Below are positions 34,284 to 46,200 of a stretch of 64,000 nucleotides of DNA, one piece after another. A program made the position numbers and the translations under genes. Each line of letters begins with the position of its first letter. Position 1 is the stretch's first letter. The notes under the pieces were generated by a model. It did no database searches. It was not told the DNA's origin and was given only the letters and a program-made list of their open reading frames with translations. Source of the stretch: Agrostemma githago (Eukaryota > Streptophyta > Magnoliopsida > Caryophyllales > Caryophyllaceae); the NCBI GenBank assembly GCA_958450325.1, contig OY288241.1:44343978-44407977 (forward strand), in the 5' to 3' direction.

Positions 34284-36980
34284 TTAGTAATTCGACGCTT
34301 CAAAAGAATAAAACCGCTTAGCTAAAGCGGCTAATTGAGTAGCCACGACATTAGAAGACCCACTATCATTGGAGTTGGATCGCATGTTACCGCATGGGTT
34401 GCCCCATCGGAAGTGGTGGGATGTCATTTCTTCAATGGTTTGCCATACTTTATCATCGTCCACATTACATTGGAATCGCCAATTGCATGCCGAATCAGGA
34501 GTACTTCGACAATCATCATATAGCTCATTATAAAATTGGTTACAAATGAACCATATTTTGAAACCATGGTGTGGGCATTCTTTCATAAGCTTCTTGAAAC
34601 GCTCCCATGACACATGAATATTTTCATTAGGAGTTTGATGAAACCTAGTGATTTGACTGCGGAGCATATTCGTCTTTTGCGGTCGATAATAATGCTTGTA
34701 AAAGGCAAGGGCAAGACAATTCCAATTGGTGATCCCCTCGGTAGCTCTATCAAGATCAGTGATCCACTCTCTAGCGGAATCCCGTAAAGAGAACATAAAG
34801 AGCATCTCCATGACCTGTTCTTGAGTGACTCAAGTAGGAAGTGGAATTGTAGAACAATAATCGGTAAAGATCCTGATAAGTGTAGTTTGTAGTGCCTATT
34901 TCGTAGTATTTTGGTCCCTTTTTCCTTGTGGAATCGCTCCTTGGGAGCGATTCGTGGGCTACTTATGCTTCCTCTAGCTCGTTTCAGGTTCCCGAGACCA
35001 TTCGTGAGGAGTTGGAGTGATTCCGACTCAATACATACACTTTTTGGAGCCAACGAAGCGGAGGAACGATCACTCGATGCCTTGGATTCGACCCTGAGAC
35101 CTTGGGACCCAATCCCGAGCCTCCGAGACCCGATCCCGAGTCCCGAGAATCGATGAGAAGTTCATGTGAAGCAAGGAGGAACCAAAAGGATCATATTGGA
35201 GGCCTACAAGACTCATCCCCGACGGGTATGCACCTCATCCCGTCGGGGATGAAGTGCACTTTTAGAGGAGCCACTGTCAGGCCGTACCGGTCGGGACCAA
35301 CCCGTCCCGGTCGGGACCACCGGCCGTCCCGGTCGGGATGATCCCGTCCCGGTCAGGACCGGCAAGCTGTAGCCGAACTTTCTTTTTCCTCCCTCCATTC
35401 TTGTACCCCTATAAATACTTCCCTCTTGTATTGTTTATGGATCTTACCTTAGTTTAGACTCTCTTAAGCCTCTCTACAAGTTATAAACCCTAGATTTAGT
35501 TCCTCACATTAGCAAGAATCTCTCTTTAATCTTTAGTTAATTCTAGTTAATCTTAGTTAATTAGTTCTTGTATTAAGAAGATACTTAAAGATTTCTCCAA
35601 GCTTGACAACCTTGGGATTATTTTGGGGTTTCTTATTTATACAAGATTGCATCTTTTCTTCATCCTATTGTTGGTATAATCCTTCTTTACTCTTGTTCTT
35701 TGTTATTAATTCAAGTTTGAATCTTTACTTAGTGTTGATTGTTATTGTTCATATTGTTATTGATGATGAATGTTAGGGTTATGGTGTTGTTTTCTCTTTT
35801 CATTATTGTAGTTAGTTTGATTATGAGTGAGTAGTTTACTTGTGGGTTAGTAGGGGGATTAAGGGTAGGATATGGGTGATTAGGGTTTGATTAGGGGTAA
35901 AGGATGAATCTTTGTTGTTAGTCACATACTTGGCACACCATGTGTTTGTTGAATTGCTTGTTTGAGTTGTAGTGGCCATGCTTCTCATGCTAGTCTTCTT
36001 CTACTCATTGTTTGTTTTGTGTGTGGGCATGTTGAGAATAGTCATCGACATCGGTTTAAGTTGCGACCGCCCGGACCGAATCTAGCAATTAGGAGTCATC
36101 TACACCCTTAACCACCCAAGTCACCCTACTACACTTATTAACCCGACCTAACCCACTTCTTCTTCATATTTGATTCAACTTATTAGTTAGTCATCATTTC
36201 CTTAGTTTGCTAGTTAGTTTGATTATTAGCATTGTTTAGCATTGTTATAGTCTAGTTCATCATTAGTCTAGTTCTTACCTCTCCTCCATCATAGTTTTCC
36301 ATTTATCGCTATTTGTGTTTGTTTGTGTGACCTAGTCTCGTTTTAGGCCAACCTAGTCTAAGCATTGCGACACCGTCTCCGTGGACACGACCCGACTTAC
36401 CCTAACTACCGTTAGGTGCTAGTTGGTTATTTATTTGGCGGTGGGATCCACGACAAATCCCACCATCAGATCCTCATATGCTTGTGAGAATCCTCTTTAG
36501 GATCATCTCCAAATTGGTTCTTCTCCACCAAAGTATAGGCGGGTCGGATCTCGAAAGTGCCTTGAGTGGCATTTGGGCGCTTGACCAACTTGGGAAGTGC
36601 AGTTTGCTTCGGCTCCGAATGACTAGATAGCTTTGGCATAGTGGGAACTAGTGGTACTTCGGTGAAATCTGAGAATATAGATTGATCAAAGTGTGACTGG
36701 TTATCCTCAATAGAAAATTGATAATCAGCAGTAAACTCGGAATGAACAGATTCCAAAGTAGCGAGGTCGGGAGCTACGGAAATCTCTCTCCAAAATTATC
36801 TTCGCCTAGGGAAAGTTTTCTCAGGCTACGGATACAATGGGGTAAGATCTGAGGACCGAAAATACTTGGGCATAAGCAAAACCTACGAGAAGAGAGTGAG
36901 ACCAATCTCGAGGAACTTACGTTCCTTGAGACGAGGGGGAAGCAATAAAGAAAAAATCTATAAACAATAATAAAATACCG
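34284..36980 (-). pseudogene. Family A gag, copy 2, split by a solo LTR
   Basis: The 5' part is at 36469-36980 (MPKLSSHSE, VEKNQFGDDPKED). The 3' part is at 34284-34873 (FSLRDSAREWITDLDRATEGITNWNCLALAFYKHYY, TPNENIHVSWERFKKLMKECPHHG). They are separated by the family B solo LTR at 34874-36468. Apart from that insertion the capsid frame is open over most of its length, and it is the better preserved of the two gag copies. It reaches a stop at 34284, just upstream of the zinc-knuckle frame. The primer site lies at 36983-37001. Confidence 0.85.
34874..36468 (+). mobile_element. Family B solo LTR, plus orientation
   Basis: A 1595 bp LTR running TGATAAGTGTAG...CCCACCATCA, flanked by the perfect duplication GATCC (34869-34873 and 36469-36473). 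It is the reverse complement of 16193-17827. It holds the GACGGG/CCCGTC palindrome pair at 35221-35251, a run of CCGTCCCGGTCGGGA units at 35283-35365, and a TATA box (CTATAAATAC) at 35410-35419. Removing it restores family A gag continuity. Confidence 0.93.
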
Positions 36981-36982
36981 AG

Positions 36983-37001
36983 TCCCCGGCAACGGCGCCA
37001 A
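36983..37001 (-). promoter_or_regulatory. Family A primer-binding site, copy 2
   Basis: TTGGCGCCGTTGCCGGGGA on the minus strand, adjacent to the LTR at 37005. This is the standard plant Gypsy primer site. Confidence 0.88.
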
Positions 37002-37004
37002 ATT

Positions 37005-38391
37005 TGATATGGCTAAAGTCTTATTACCAAATCAAGATTATCCTAGTACTAATAACAAGATAGTCAGTGGTAAGTAGGGTATCATATCCGCAGGAAGAAG
37101 GTCAAACTGTTAGAAGCTATGGCGATTCTTAATTACTCAAACGGTTGGTTTGATTGGTTAATTAAGACTAGAAATACATAATCAAAAAATGAATTAATCA
37201 ATTAAAGGAAAATCTAGGGCTATGGGTTCACAATGAGTAGACAAATGATCATGCAAGAATAAACGATAAACACACAAACATGCTAGTCGGCTATAATACG
37301 TCCTCTCGGATCAAAATCAACCTAGGAAGACAGTAATGGGCTCTCGCTACTTGTTAGGCGTCTTACCGAATCACATGCGGGTCTAATCTCAACTCGGCTC
37401 TCGCACATGAACTAAAACTTCCCTAATTCGATTAACAAGTTGTGGTCTTTAACAAATTAATCGTCTTTTAGAACATGTAAACAAGGCATTAGCATATATA
37501 TGAATTCATCAAAAATTCAACAGGAACTTAAATTCTACGCATCGATCCCCCTTGACCCTAGTAATGGAATTAGCTACTCATAATTAAATTAACACGAAAT
37601 AAAAAATTGATGAAGAAATGCATAATGATCGATATGGAAAAAGGAAAACTAATGAAATCAATATTAGAATGAAAATAATCGATTCAGAACATAAAAGATG
37701 AATAAGTAATTGAAACTAATTGAAATGATTACCAATTGGAATTGTAGCAAGAACAAGAGTAAATCTTCAAGCAAGGTAGAGAATGAAAAAGTATTCAACT
37801 TCTAATACTATGCTTAGGGTTCTTAGGAATAAAAAAAGTATGTTCAAAACTGAATTACAAAGCATCCCTATAGCCAAGAAAGAAGAAGCTGAAAAGGCAC
37901 TACAGCTACGTCGTCCCTAATAGGGATGGAGGCTATCCCGATTCGGGATTAAAGTCATCCCATGGGACGAAGGTCGTCCCTATTAGGTACAACTGAAACT
38001 TCCAATTTCACATTATTTCTTCCATTTCGCCATGAATAAGACAATAGGGAAGACATCCATCCCTAGTGACGGACCTAGGGACCAACTAAAAGACTCATCT
38101 AGTCTTCTAAATTTCATGGTATGGTTCCAACTCGACTCAGGATCACTCCATGACATCCACACAACCTCGATAGCAACACCTAGCTTGTGAATAAATACTT
38201 ACCGACCTCCGTGTAAGCAATAATGAAAGGGAAAAGGCATCCATATCACCTATTTTCCTACAAAACCATAAAAACACTACAAAACACACTATAGGAGAAT
38301 ATTAGTTCCCAAAACCGCTCCTAAGAGCGCATTCAACACGATAAATACATGGGAAAAATAGGATAAAAGCATATAAAATATCAACACATCA
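37005..38391 (-). repeat. Family A LTR, copy 2 (5' LTR in minus sense)
   Basis: A 1387 bp homologue of 13716-15088. It has one extra inverted-repeat unit (CATCCCATGGGACG) at about 37957-37969, near the minus-strand TATA region. Its right end ACACATCA abuts Copia integrase sequence at 38392, so the element is inserted in the Copia element and 38392-38396 (CCAAT) is the expected target duplication. Confidence 0.88.
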
Positions 38392-38394
38392 CCA

Positions 38395-41149
38395 ATGAAA
38401 GTAAGTAGCAGGGCTGGTCATCGGTACGTATTTGTTCTTGTAGATGATTTTTCTAGATTTGTTTGGCCCATCTTCCTTAGCTCGAAAGATCAAACGTTTG
38501 ATGAGTTCGAGTATCTAATGAAGCTAGTCCAAAACAAATATACTTACAATCTGATATCTATCAGAACCGATCACGGTACTGAGTTCGACAATCAATCCTT
38601 CATCAATTTTTGTAGAGATCATGGAGTTGGGCATAATTTCTCTGCTCCATGAACTCCACAACAAAATGAAGTAGTCGAATGGATGAATCGAACTCTTGAA
38701 GGAATGGCTCGCACGATGTTACTTTGCAGTGGATTACCTAGAAACTTCTGGGCAGAAGCTGTAAACACGGCATGCTATATACATAACCGAACAATGATTA
38801 GAGCCATACTAAAGAAAACACCCTACGAACTACTTAGAGAAAGAAAGCCAAAGGTATCTCATCTTAGATTCTTCTGCAGCAAATGTTTTGTCTATAACAA
38901 TGGAAAAAACAATCTAAGCAAGTTTGATCCTCGTAGTGACGAGGTTGTTTTCTTAGGCTACTCTAATCACAGTAAGGCGTATAAAGTATACAACAAAATG
39001 ACATTGCGAGTCGAAGAAAATGTTCGTGTGGTATTTGATAAGACTGATTCCCTGGATCATCCAGACTCAGACGACCTCGAAGATGATGATGATCCAGATT
39101 TCTAGCTCACTCGTAAGGACGCTTCAGAGCTTGATGAACCATCTAAAGAAATTGAGGGAACAGGTGCCGAAAGTCCTACTATGAAATCGAATGTTGATTC
39201 AGATAAATCTTTAAAACAAGAAGAACATAGTAATGATTCTTCAAATACTAAAGATAAATTGAAATCAACATCGACCATGGACACCAGCTCAAATGAAGCT
39301 TCAGATTCTTCTACAAAGGTTAATATAACCACGGGAACAAATTCAGGGGGAATTCAAGAAGTTGATAATGAGGTTAATATAACCACAGGAAATGACTCAG
39401 AGGGAATTTAAGAAAATACTAATGAGGTTAATGTAACCTCGGACACACATTTTGAAGAATCTATGGAAGAGAATAACCGTGTAAACAATGTTCCCACAAA
39501 TCTAAGAAAGTGGAAACATCAAAAGTCATATCCTACAAATGCTATCATAAGTAACTACCACAAGAGTGTCCAAACTCTAAGATCTCTAAGAAATCATTGT
39601 GTTCTAAACTCCTTTCCATCAACCATAGAGCCTAGCAACATCAAAACTGCATTAACCGACTCAGACTGGATTGTGGCAATGCAGGAAAAATTAAGTCAAT
39701 TTGAAAGAAATAGAGTTTGGCATTTGGTGCCAAGACCGAAAGATAGAAAGATAATAGGAACTCATTGGGTATTCAGAAACAAACTCGATAATTTTGGATC
39801 TATTATGAGAAACAAAGCCAGATTGGTGGTACAAGGGTATAACCAACAAGAGGGAATCGATTTTGATGAAACATTTGCTCCAGTAGCACGACTAGAAGCA
39901 ATTCGACTACTTATAGCGTTCGCTGCCCACAAAGGATTCAAGTTTTTTCAGATGGATGTAAAAAAAGCTTTCCTAAATGGTTACCTAAAAGAAGAAGTCT
40001 TCGTTAAACAGCCTTCGGGTTTCGAAAGTATTGATCTACCCAATCATGTCTTTAAGCTCGATAAAGCCCTATATGGACTTAAACAAGCACCTAGAGCATG
40101 GTATGTCGGCTATCTCAATTCCTACTGTTGAATGACTTTAAAATAGGGTCAGTGGACAAGACACTCTTTCTCAAACATGTTGATTCAGACATGCTGATCA
40201 TTCAAATATACGTGGGCGACATCATTTTTGGTTCAACCAATGAAAAACTATGCAAGTACTTCTCAGAACTCATGCAATCTGAATTTGAAATGAGCATGAT
40301 GGGAGAACTGGAATTCTTCCTAGGGTTACAAATAAAACAAACAAAGTAAGGCATTACCGTGCATCAGCAAAATATATGTAGGAGAGCTCTTAAAAAAATT
40401 CGGAATAGACAAAGCAAAGTCGGCTGTCACACCAATGGCAACCACTAGAAAGTTGGATAGGGATGAAGGTGGTAAGCCGGTAGATAATACTACTTATTGA
40501 GGTATGATCGGATCATTACTATATTTCACTGCCAGTCGACCGGATATCATGTAGCGTGTGTATGCGTACGTTTTCAATCTGATCCCAAAGAATCACATCT
40601 AGTAGCAGTAAAACGCATACTGAGATATCTGATTGGTACTCAGAATCTTCAACTAGTATATCCCATGTATGATAAATTTGATCTTATAGGATATTCAGAT
40701 GCAAATCATGGAGGATGTTATGTTGACCGAAAAAGTACATCAGGGACCGTGACATTCCTCGGCTAGAGTATAATATCATGGGGATCAAAGAAACAAGCAA
40801 CGGTAGCACTCTCTACCACTAGAAGTTAATATATTGTTGCATCTCAGGTATGTACCCAACCACTTTGGTTACGACAACAGCCAAGGGATTACGGTGAATT
40901 TTTTTTTCTGTGGCCATTATGTGCGACAATATAAGCACCATTGCTATCTCCAAAAATCCAACCCAACATTCTCGCACTAAACACATCGATATCCGTCACC
41001 ATTTATTAAGAGATCATGTGGAAAAAGGTAACATGCAACTTGTTATTTGTCCTACCGACCTACAAAAAGCTGACATTTTTACTAAGCCCTTGCCCAGGGA
41101 ACAGTTTGAAGAGCTACGGTTGGAACTCGGTCTAATAAATGGAAATTGA
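38395..41149 (+). pseudogene. Copia pol: integrase, RT, RNase H, decayed
   Basis: One frame covers 38395-40131. The integrase core has VLVDDFSRFVW and RTDHGTEFDN. A TGA at 38650 replaces the residue before TPQQNEVVEWMNRTLEGMAR. The linker has a TAG at 39103 and a TAA at 39409. RT has [23 protein letters not shown] and [14 protein letters not shown] likely 1-base loss near 40105 shifts the frame. Motif C then reads YVGD instead of YVDD, losing a catalytic aspartate. RNase H (YSDANHGGCYVDRKSTSG, KHIDIRHHLLRDHVEKG, ADIFTKPL) runs to 41149 with more stops. It is not functional. Confidence 0.9.
39317..39478 (+). repeat. Three 54 bp tandem repeats in the Copia linker
   Basis: Units begin at 39317, 39371 and 39425 (AGGTTAATRTAACC). 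They translate to 18-residue repeats starting VNITTG or VNVTS in the acidic linker between integrase and RT. A TAA in the second unit (39409) replaces what is a glutamine codon in the first. Confidence 0.8.
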
Positions 41150-41720
41150 TGCTTTTCTTTTGGTAAGCTATAACCTTCGCATGATTGACGAGATTGGTAT
41201 GTCTCTAGACTGTGTCCGTATCAAATTTGCTCGCGGTACATAACTGTATTTTTTTTTTGGTAAGTTTAGTTTGATATAGATTCTATGTATCTCCATCTAC
41301 ATGATAGTTTCCATTTTCTTACTTGACATCACTCTATATACCATATTCATAATAATTTCATGTCAATATATTCAAGTGCAATCTTGAATATTCCAAGATA
41401 ACTCACATAAGATTTATTCTTTCCATGAAATTATATCCCACACATAGTATATGATATATTCACTTACCTTGCATCAACCATCATATTAAATCTCTCACAG
41501 AAAAAATATTCTGCCATAAGGTAACAAAATATTTCTTCAAAAATCTTCTTCAAAAATAAAATCTTCATAAGTCATACAAATAATCTCCTCCATATATACT
41601 ACATCTCACCGCCTCTTCCTTCTGTCATAAGTCACCTTACTTTTTCTCTTTCTTCTTTACTCTCTCACCTAACCTACCTCTTTCCCTCGCTAAAAAAGGC
41701 CACCTGTTTTCTTTTCTGCC
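41150..41720 (+). other. Spacer between Copia pol and the env-like frame
   Basis: AT-rich, with no gene. It has repeated CATCA/ATATT stretches and a T run near 41250. Such spacers are usual in SIRE-type elements. Confidence 0.5.
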
Positions 41721-43219
41721 ATGGCACCCAAAAAGGCCACCCCCTTTCCTCCAAAGATGAATCTTAGGTCTAACTCTCGAGAGTTGATATTTGAAGACCA
41801 ATCTATCGCCTCGGAGGAATCAGTCGAAGTGCTTGAAGATGCATCTGTAGTGGGGAAGCCCAAACGCTTAGCCAAAGACAACGCTCCTGATGATGAATAA
41901 CAGAGGGGCTTGCATGAGAATGAATATATATTGGCTGCCTTCGACAATGTCCGTCTCACCAAGCGAGAGCATCAGTACATTAAGAAGGTACTTGCATCTC
42001 CTCTTGTCTCAGGTAGACAGTATCCTACTAGTGGGTTTGAGGAAAACCCTGTTTGGCCCCTTTGCATGAAATTCTAGTAACTGAAAACGGGAAATTTGCT
42101 TAAACTAGAAACTCATGTGTACCCAGTCCAAGTTGCATAGTTCTGGGCAACTCTGAAAGTAGAAAATCAGGTTCTCTGTGCAAATTTTGCAGACAAACAC
42201 ATCAAAATCAATATGGATGAGTTTGGGTTAAACCTGGGTGTTCCATGTAAGGGAGAGCAGATTAAGGCTTGGGGGGATGGAAGGACTATGATGTTGAAAC
42301 CATAATGAAAATTAAGAGGAAGCTAGACCCAAAAGCGACTGAGAGCTTCCCTCTGCTCTGTTTCTCTTTGTCACCACTAGACAAGCTTTTATTCAACATC
42401 TCTTACTCATCTCTTTTACCCAGAAAAACTGGCACTACCAAACTACACATACATAAGATCATCTTAATTTATCATCTCCTTGAGAGTAATGCTATCAATC
42501 TCCCCTTCCTTATGTTCAGTCATATAGAGCATGTTCTGATTGAGCTGAAATCATCTCATATGAATGGGTCAACCTACATTCCATACACAATGTGGTTATC
42601 AAATGTTCTTAAAACAACCAAGGGTGTTGTCAGTAAAACCTCTATCTATGATGTTCCTTCTGATATCATGACCACAACCTTTCTCAAACAAATGTCTATC
42701 TTGGATGATAATGGTAATCTTCGTATAAAGGGGGAATGTTCTTCTGCTAGGGAGAAGGGAAAGGGTACTCTGGTTTAGATGTCTGATTCACACACAAAGG
42801 AACTACTTGCTGAGTTGTTGAGGAAGGTGGTTATTATAGAACAGCACCTATCCAATAACATGTCCACTGTAGGAGCTCCTGAGAATGGATCATCTTTGGA
42901 TGATCTAAGTCGTCTTGAGCAGAAACTGGACAATCTCACTGATATGCTCAATTCGGCTTGTAAGAAATTTGGAACTGGTCTGGTGCATTTGGAGGTTCAA
43001 CTTGACCAGGTTCGAGCAAGAGTTCAAAGTGTGGGCAATGATGTTTGGGAATTCAAGAAGGCCAACCAAAAGTTGGGGGAAGGTCTAAACACGGTTGTGA
43101 ATGCAATTGTTGAAGCAAACTCCAACATTGGGCCTCTTGGACGCCATGGTGACATCATGGCTAAGCTTTGCCAGATCATCAACATCTCAAATCGTGTTGT
43201 GTATCAACTGGCAGGATAG
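41721..43219 (+). pseudogene. SIRE-type downstream (env-like) reading frame, broken
   Basis: Opens with ATG 41721 (MAPKKATPFPPKMNLRS) and stops at 41898. It resumes in the same frame to 42077, decays, and is open again in another frame from 42269 to 43219 except for one TAG at 42776, which is followed at once by ATG. The middle (KLDPKATESFPLLCF, LPRKTGTTKLHIHKIILIYHL) resembles a domain of unknown function common in plant transposon proteins. The last 146 residues (LSRLEQKLDNLTDMLNSACKKF onward) are heptad-rich and likely coiled coil. No signal peptide or membrane segment is convincing, so 'env-like' refers only to position. Confidence 0.7.
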
Positions 43220-43295
43220 AATCAGGGATGAAGAATCAACTCTCCTTTGTGATGCTAATGGAACCCTGTTATAAGCTCTTAGTATAGCTCTAGGG

Positions 43296-46200
43296 TGTAA
43301 TCCCCTAGAAATTCTAATGCAATACAGTGGCGGAAACACTGTAGAAGTGGGATTATAACACACTGTAGCTATGTCTTGATTAAACAAAAATAGTAAGTCA
43401 ATACATAAGCCATAAAATAAAAATGGTTACAAAATTAAAAAAATAAAATAGAATCCATAAATAGGGCTTTAACAATCCATAATACAGTGATCCTATTAAA
43501 ACAAGCAGGATCCATAACTGCTCGCTAGCCCACCCGAAGGAAAACATATATACCTGCCATGTTAAAAACATAACAGCCCCAATCAATGGGGAGCAACGTC
43601 AACGTTCTCCCAGCCGTATAACAGGATTTAAAACTGTAATTACTATTATATAAAAATAGTAAAATCGGAAAATAGTAAAACATTATAATAAAATAAACTT
43701 TCATTGAAAATCTTCACATTTCGAAACAATGTAATAAAAAATGATTTTTTCGAAGAAAACATAAAACATTTGCCAACCTGCAAACCAAATTATATCAATA
43801 ATAATAAAAAATAGTCAAAATGGCGTTATGGAAACTCGATCAGTGTGCACAAGGCTAGACTTTCACTAGGATAATACCGGAAACTAGCTTCGAGAACTGT
43901 AGACTTAACTCATAACAGAATCCAGTCTCTAACTAGGCAACTCAACTATAACAGGAGTGCGTGCAGCGAGGTCCTGGTTTAAGTAGTATACACCCCTCCT
44001 GGATACCAAATGTATCCAGTTCAACTGACGGCGACTAACACGATGCGATATCTAGCTTAAGGGCACAATGCACACACTCCTGAACACAAACCATGCTCAG
44101 TTCAACAACCAATGTGCCCTATAAAGACACATCAGCCTTATAGTTGATGGCAAAATGTACATCCCAGACTATATTACTCTAACCCCACACTTGCCTTTAT
44201 TCCATAACTCCAAAACAAGCCATTATCGATATTCAAAAGATATAATCATTATAATAATAAGAGAACAAAAGGAGTAATCATTATATTCTAAAATAGAATA
44301 CTTTCTATTTTAGGAAACTTCTATTTTTAGAAACTTTATTAAAAATAGCATCATATCAAAATATCGAAAATATTAGTTCATACTAACACAACAATTTAAG
44401 TAAACGATATAGATTTATAAAACTAATACTTTCGACCTTAACGATATTAATTGTTAAAGTGAGAACATTTGAGTTTATAAAATTATTGAAAAAACATACA
44501 AGTGTTTATAAAATGCTTAAAAATATCTTAAATATTTTAATACTACTAACCAGGGTGTTTTCAAAATTTACTAAAACTAAAATTCCTAATTATTACTAGT
44601 TTCGACAATACGATTATAAATAGGATTTTACGGCAAATGTCAAATTAAATCTTTTAACGCCCTTTATTTAATTAAACCATTAAACAAATTTAGAATATGA
44701 TAAGGGGTGATTTAACTCTTAAAGTTTCAGATGTAAACATTTTCAAAATTTCTGTAAAAATAATTCATTTTAGTGAACAGAGCATTTTAACGATAAATCG
44801 TAATTTTGTCCAAAAATCATTACTATTTATCAAGACTTTGATAAATAGTACAAAGATTATGTAAAATATCTAAAAACACATTTTTGGACATTCTGTCCAG
44901 AAAAATATTTTTTTCCAGAATCTTTAAAGTCGGTTTTTAAAGGGTTTTCTCGTTAATCGTCTAATCTCGACAATAACGATTAATAAAAATAGTAATTACA
45001 AAACGATTTAAGTATTAATGTCCAAAAATTATTATTAAACTTAAAATCATCATTTTTCAGATCCTAATAACTTTTTCAGATTTTCAAAATTCCAGATTTC
45101 ACAAATTCCATTAAAACCGTCTTTTAAAACTTGTTTCCACAATTAACGATTTCCATAATAAAACTTGTCGTTCCTATTAATTTATTAAAGCACTAAAATC
45201 ATAAAAATATATTTTTTTTCTCAAGAACCATAAGGAACACATTTTTTTCCATATTTAAAACAAAAACCAGAAATCGGAAATTAAAATGACAAACACGGTT
45301 TTAACGATAGACGATGATTTAAAGTGATTAATTAATTCACCCACTTATAAATTCCAAAATTTATGAAAAAATTCAGAAAATTCTTTTTCACCAGAAAGAT
45401 TATACATGCCAAATTTCTTATTAAAATAAAATATTTAAGTGCTAGAACTAAAAATCGGCTTTTAATCGTTTTTGTCCGTAAATGGTAATACTTCGATAAT
45501 CGATTCATAAAATATTAGAAAAAATCCAAATTATCAAAAATCATCAAAAACATCATTTTTACAGAATATATTCATATATTACATGTTTAGGCCGAATATT
45601 ACAATTTTACAAATTAATATAACAATTTAATCGATAATCTCGTAAAAGCGATAAAAATACCGAGACATGCAAATTTTTTACTTTTAAAAATTTTCAGATT
45701 ATATGACATACACATATTGTCAAAAATAAAATTATAATAATATACATGTAATTACACAATTAAAATCAAGTAATACCGAGTAACATCGACGTTACCTCTA
45801 ATCCAAATTCAAGTCGATAATATATTTGTCGGCTTCGAGATCGTCCACAAAACCTATGACACACGAAAATTATGGTAGAAAAATACCATAGAAAAACTAG
45901 GAAAAAAATCACGGTGAATAACGATCGAAAACAACATCGATTATTACCGTAACGAAAGGATCGGAATAACGAATTATTTGACGATGGAAACGAGACGATT
46001 ATGACTCGATTTTGAGATAAAAAATACTGCACTTGGCTGCTGTTCAGAAGTGACAAATGATGAAGGAAAGGGAGAGTTTTGCCTTGATTAATTTGGTGTA
46101 TGAATGAATAAAAATGTTAAGGGTTTGTAGCATGAATGTATAGCCTCTTAAACTTGATAAAAACAATGTCAAATACACAAGGGAAATCAGCCAAATGAGG

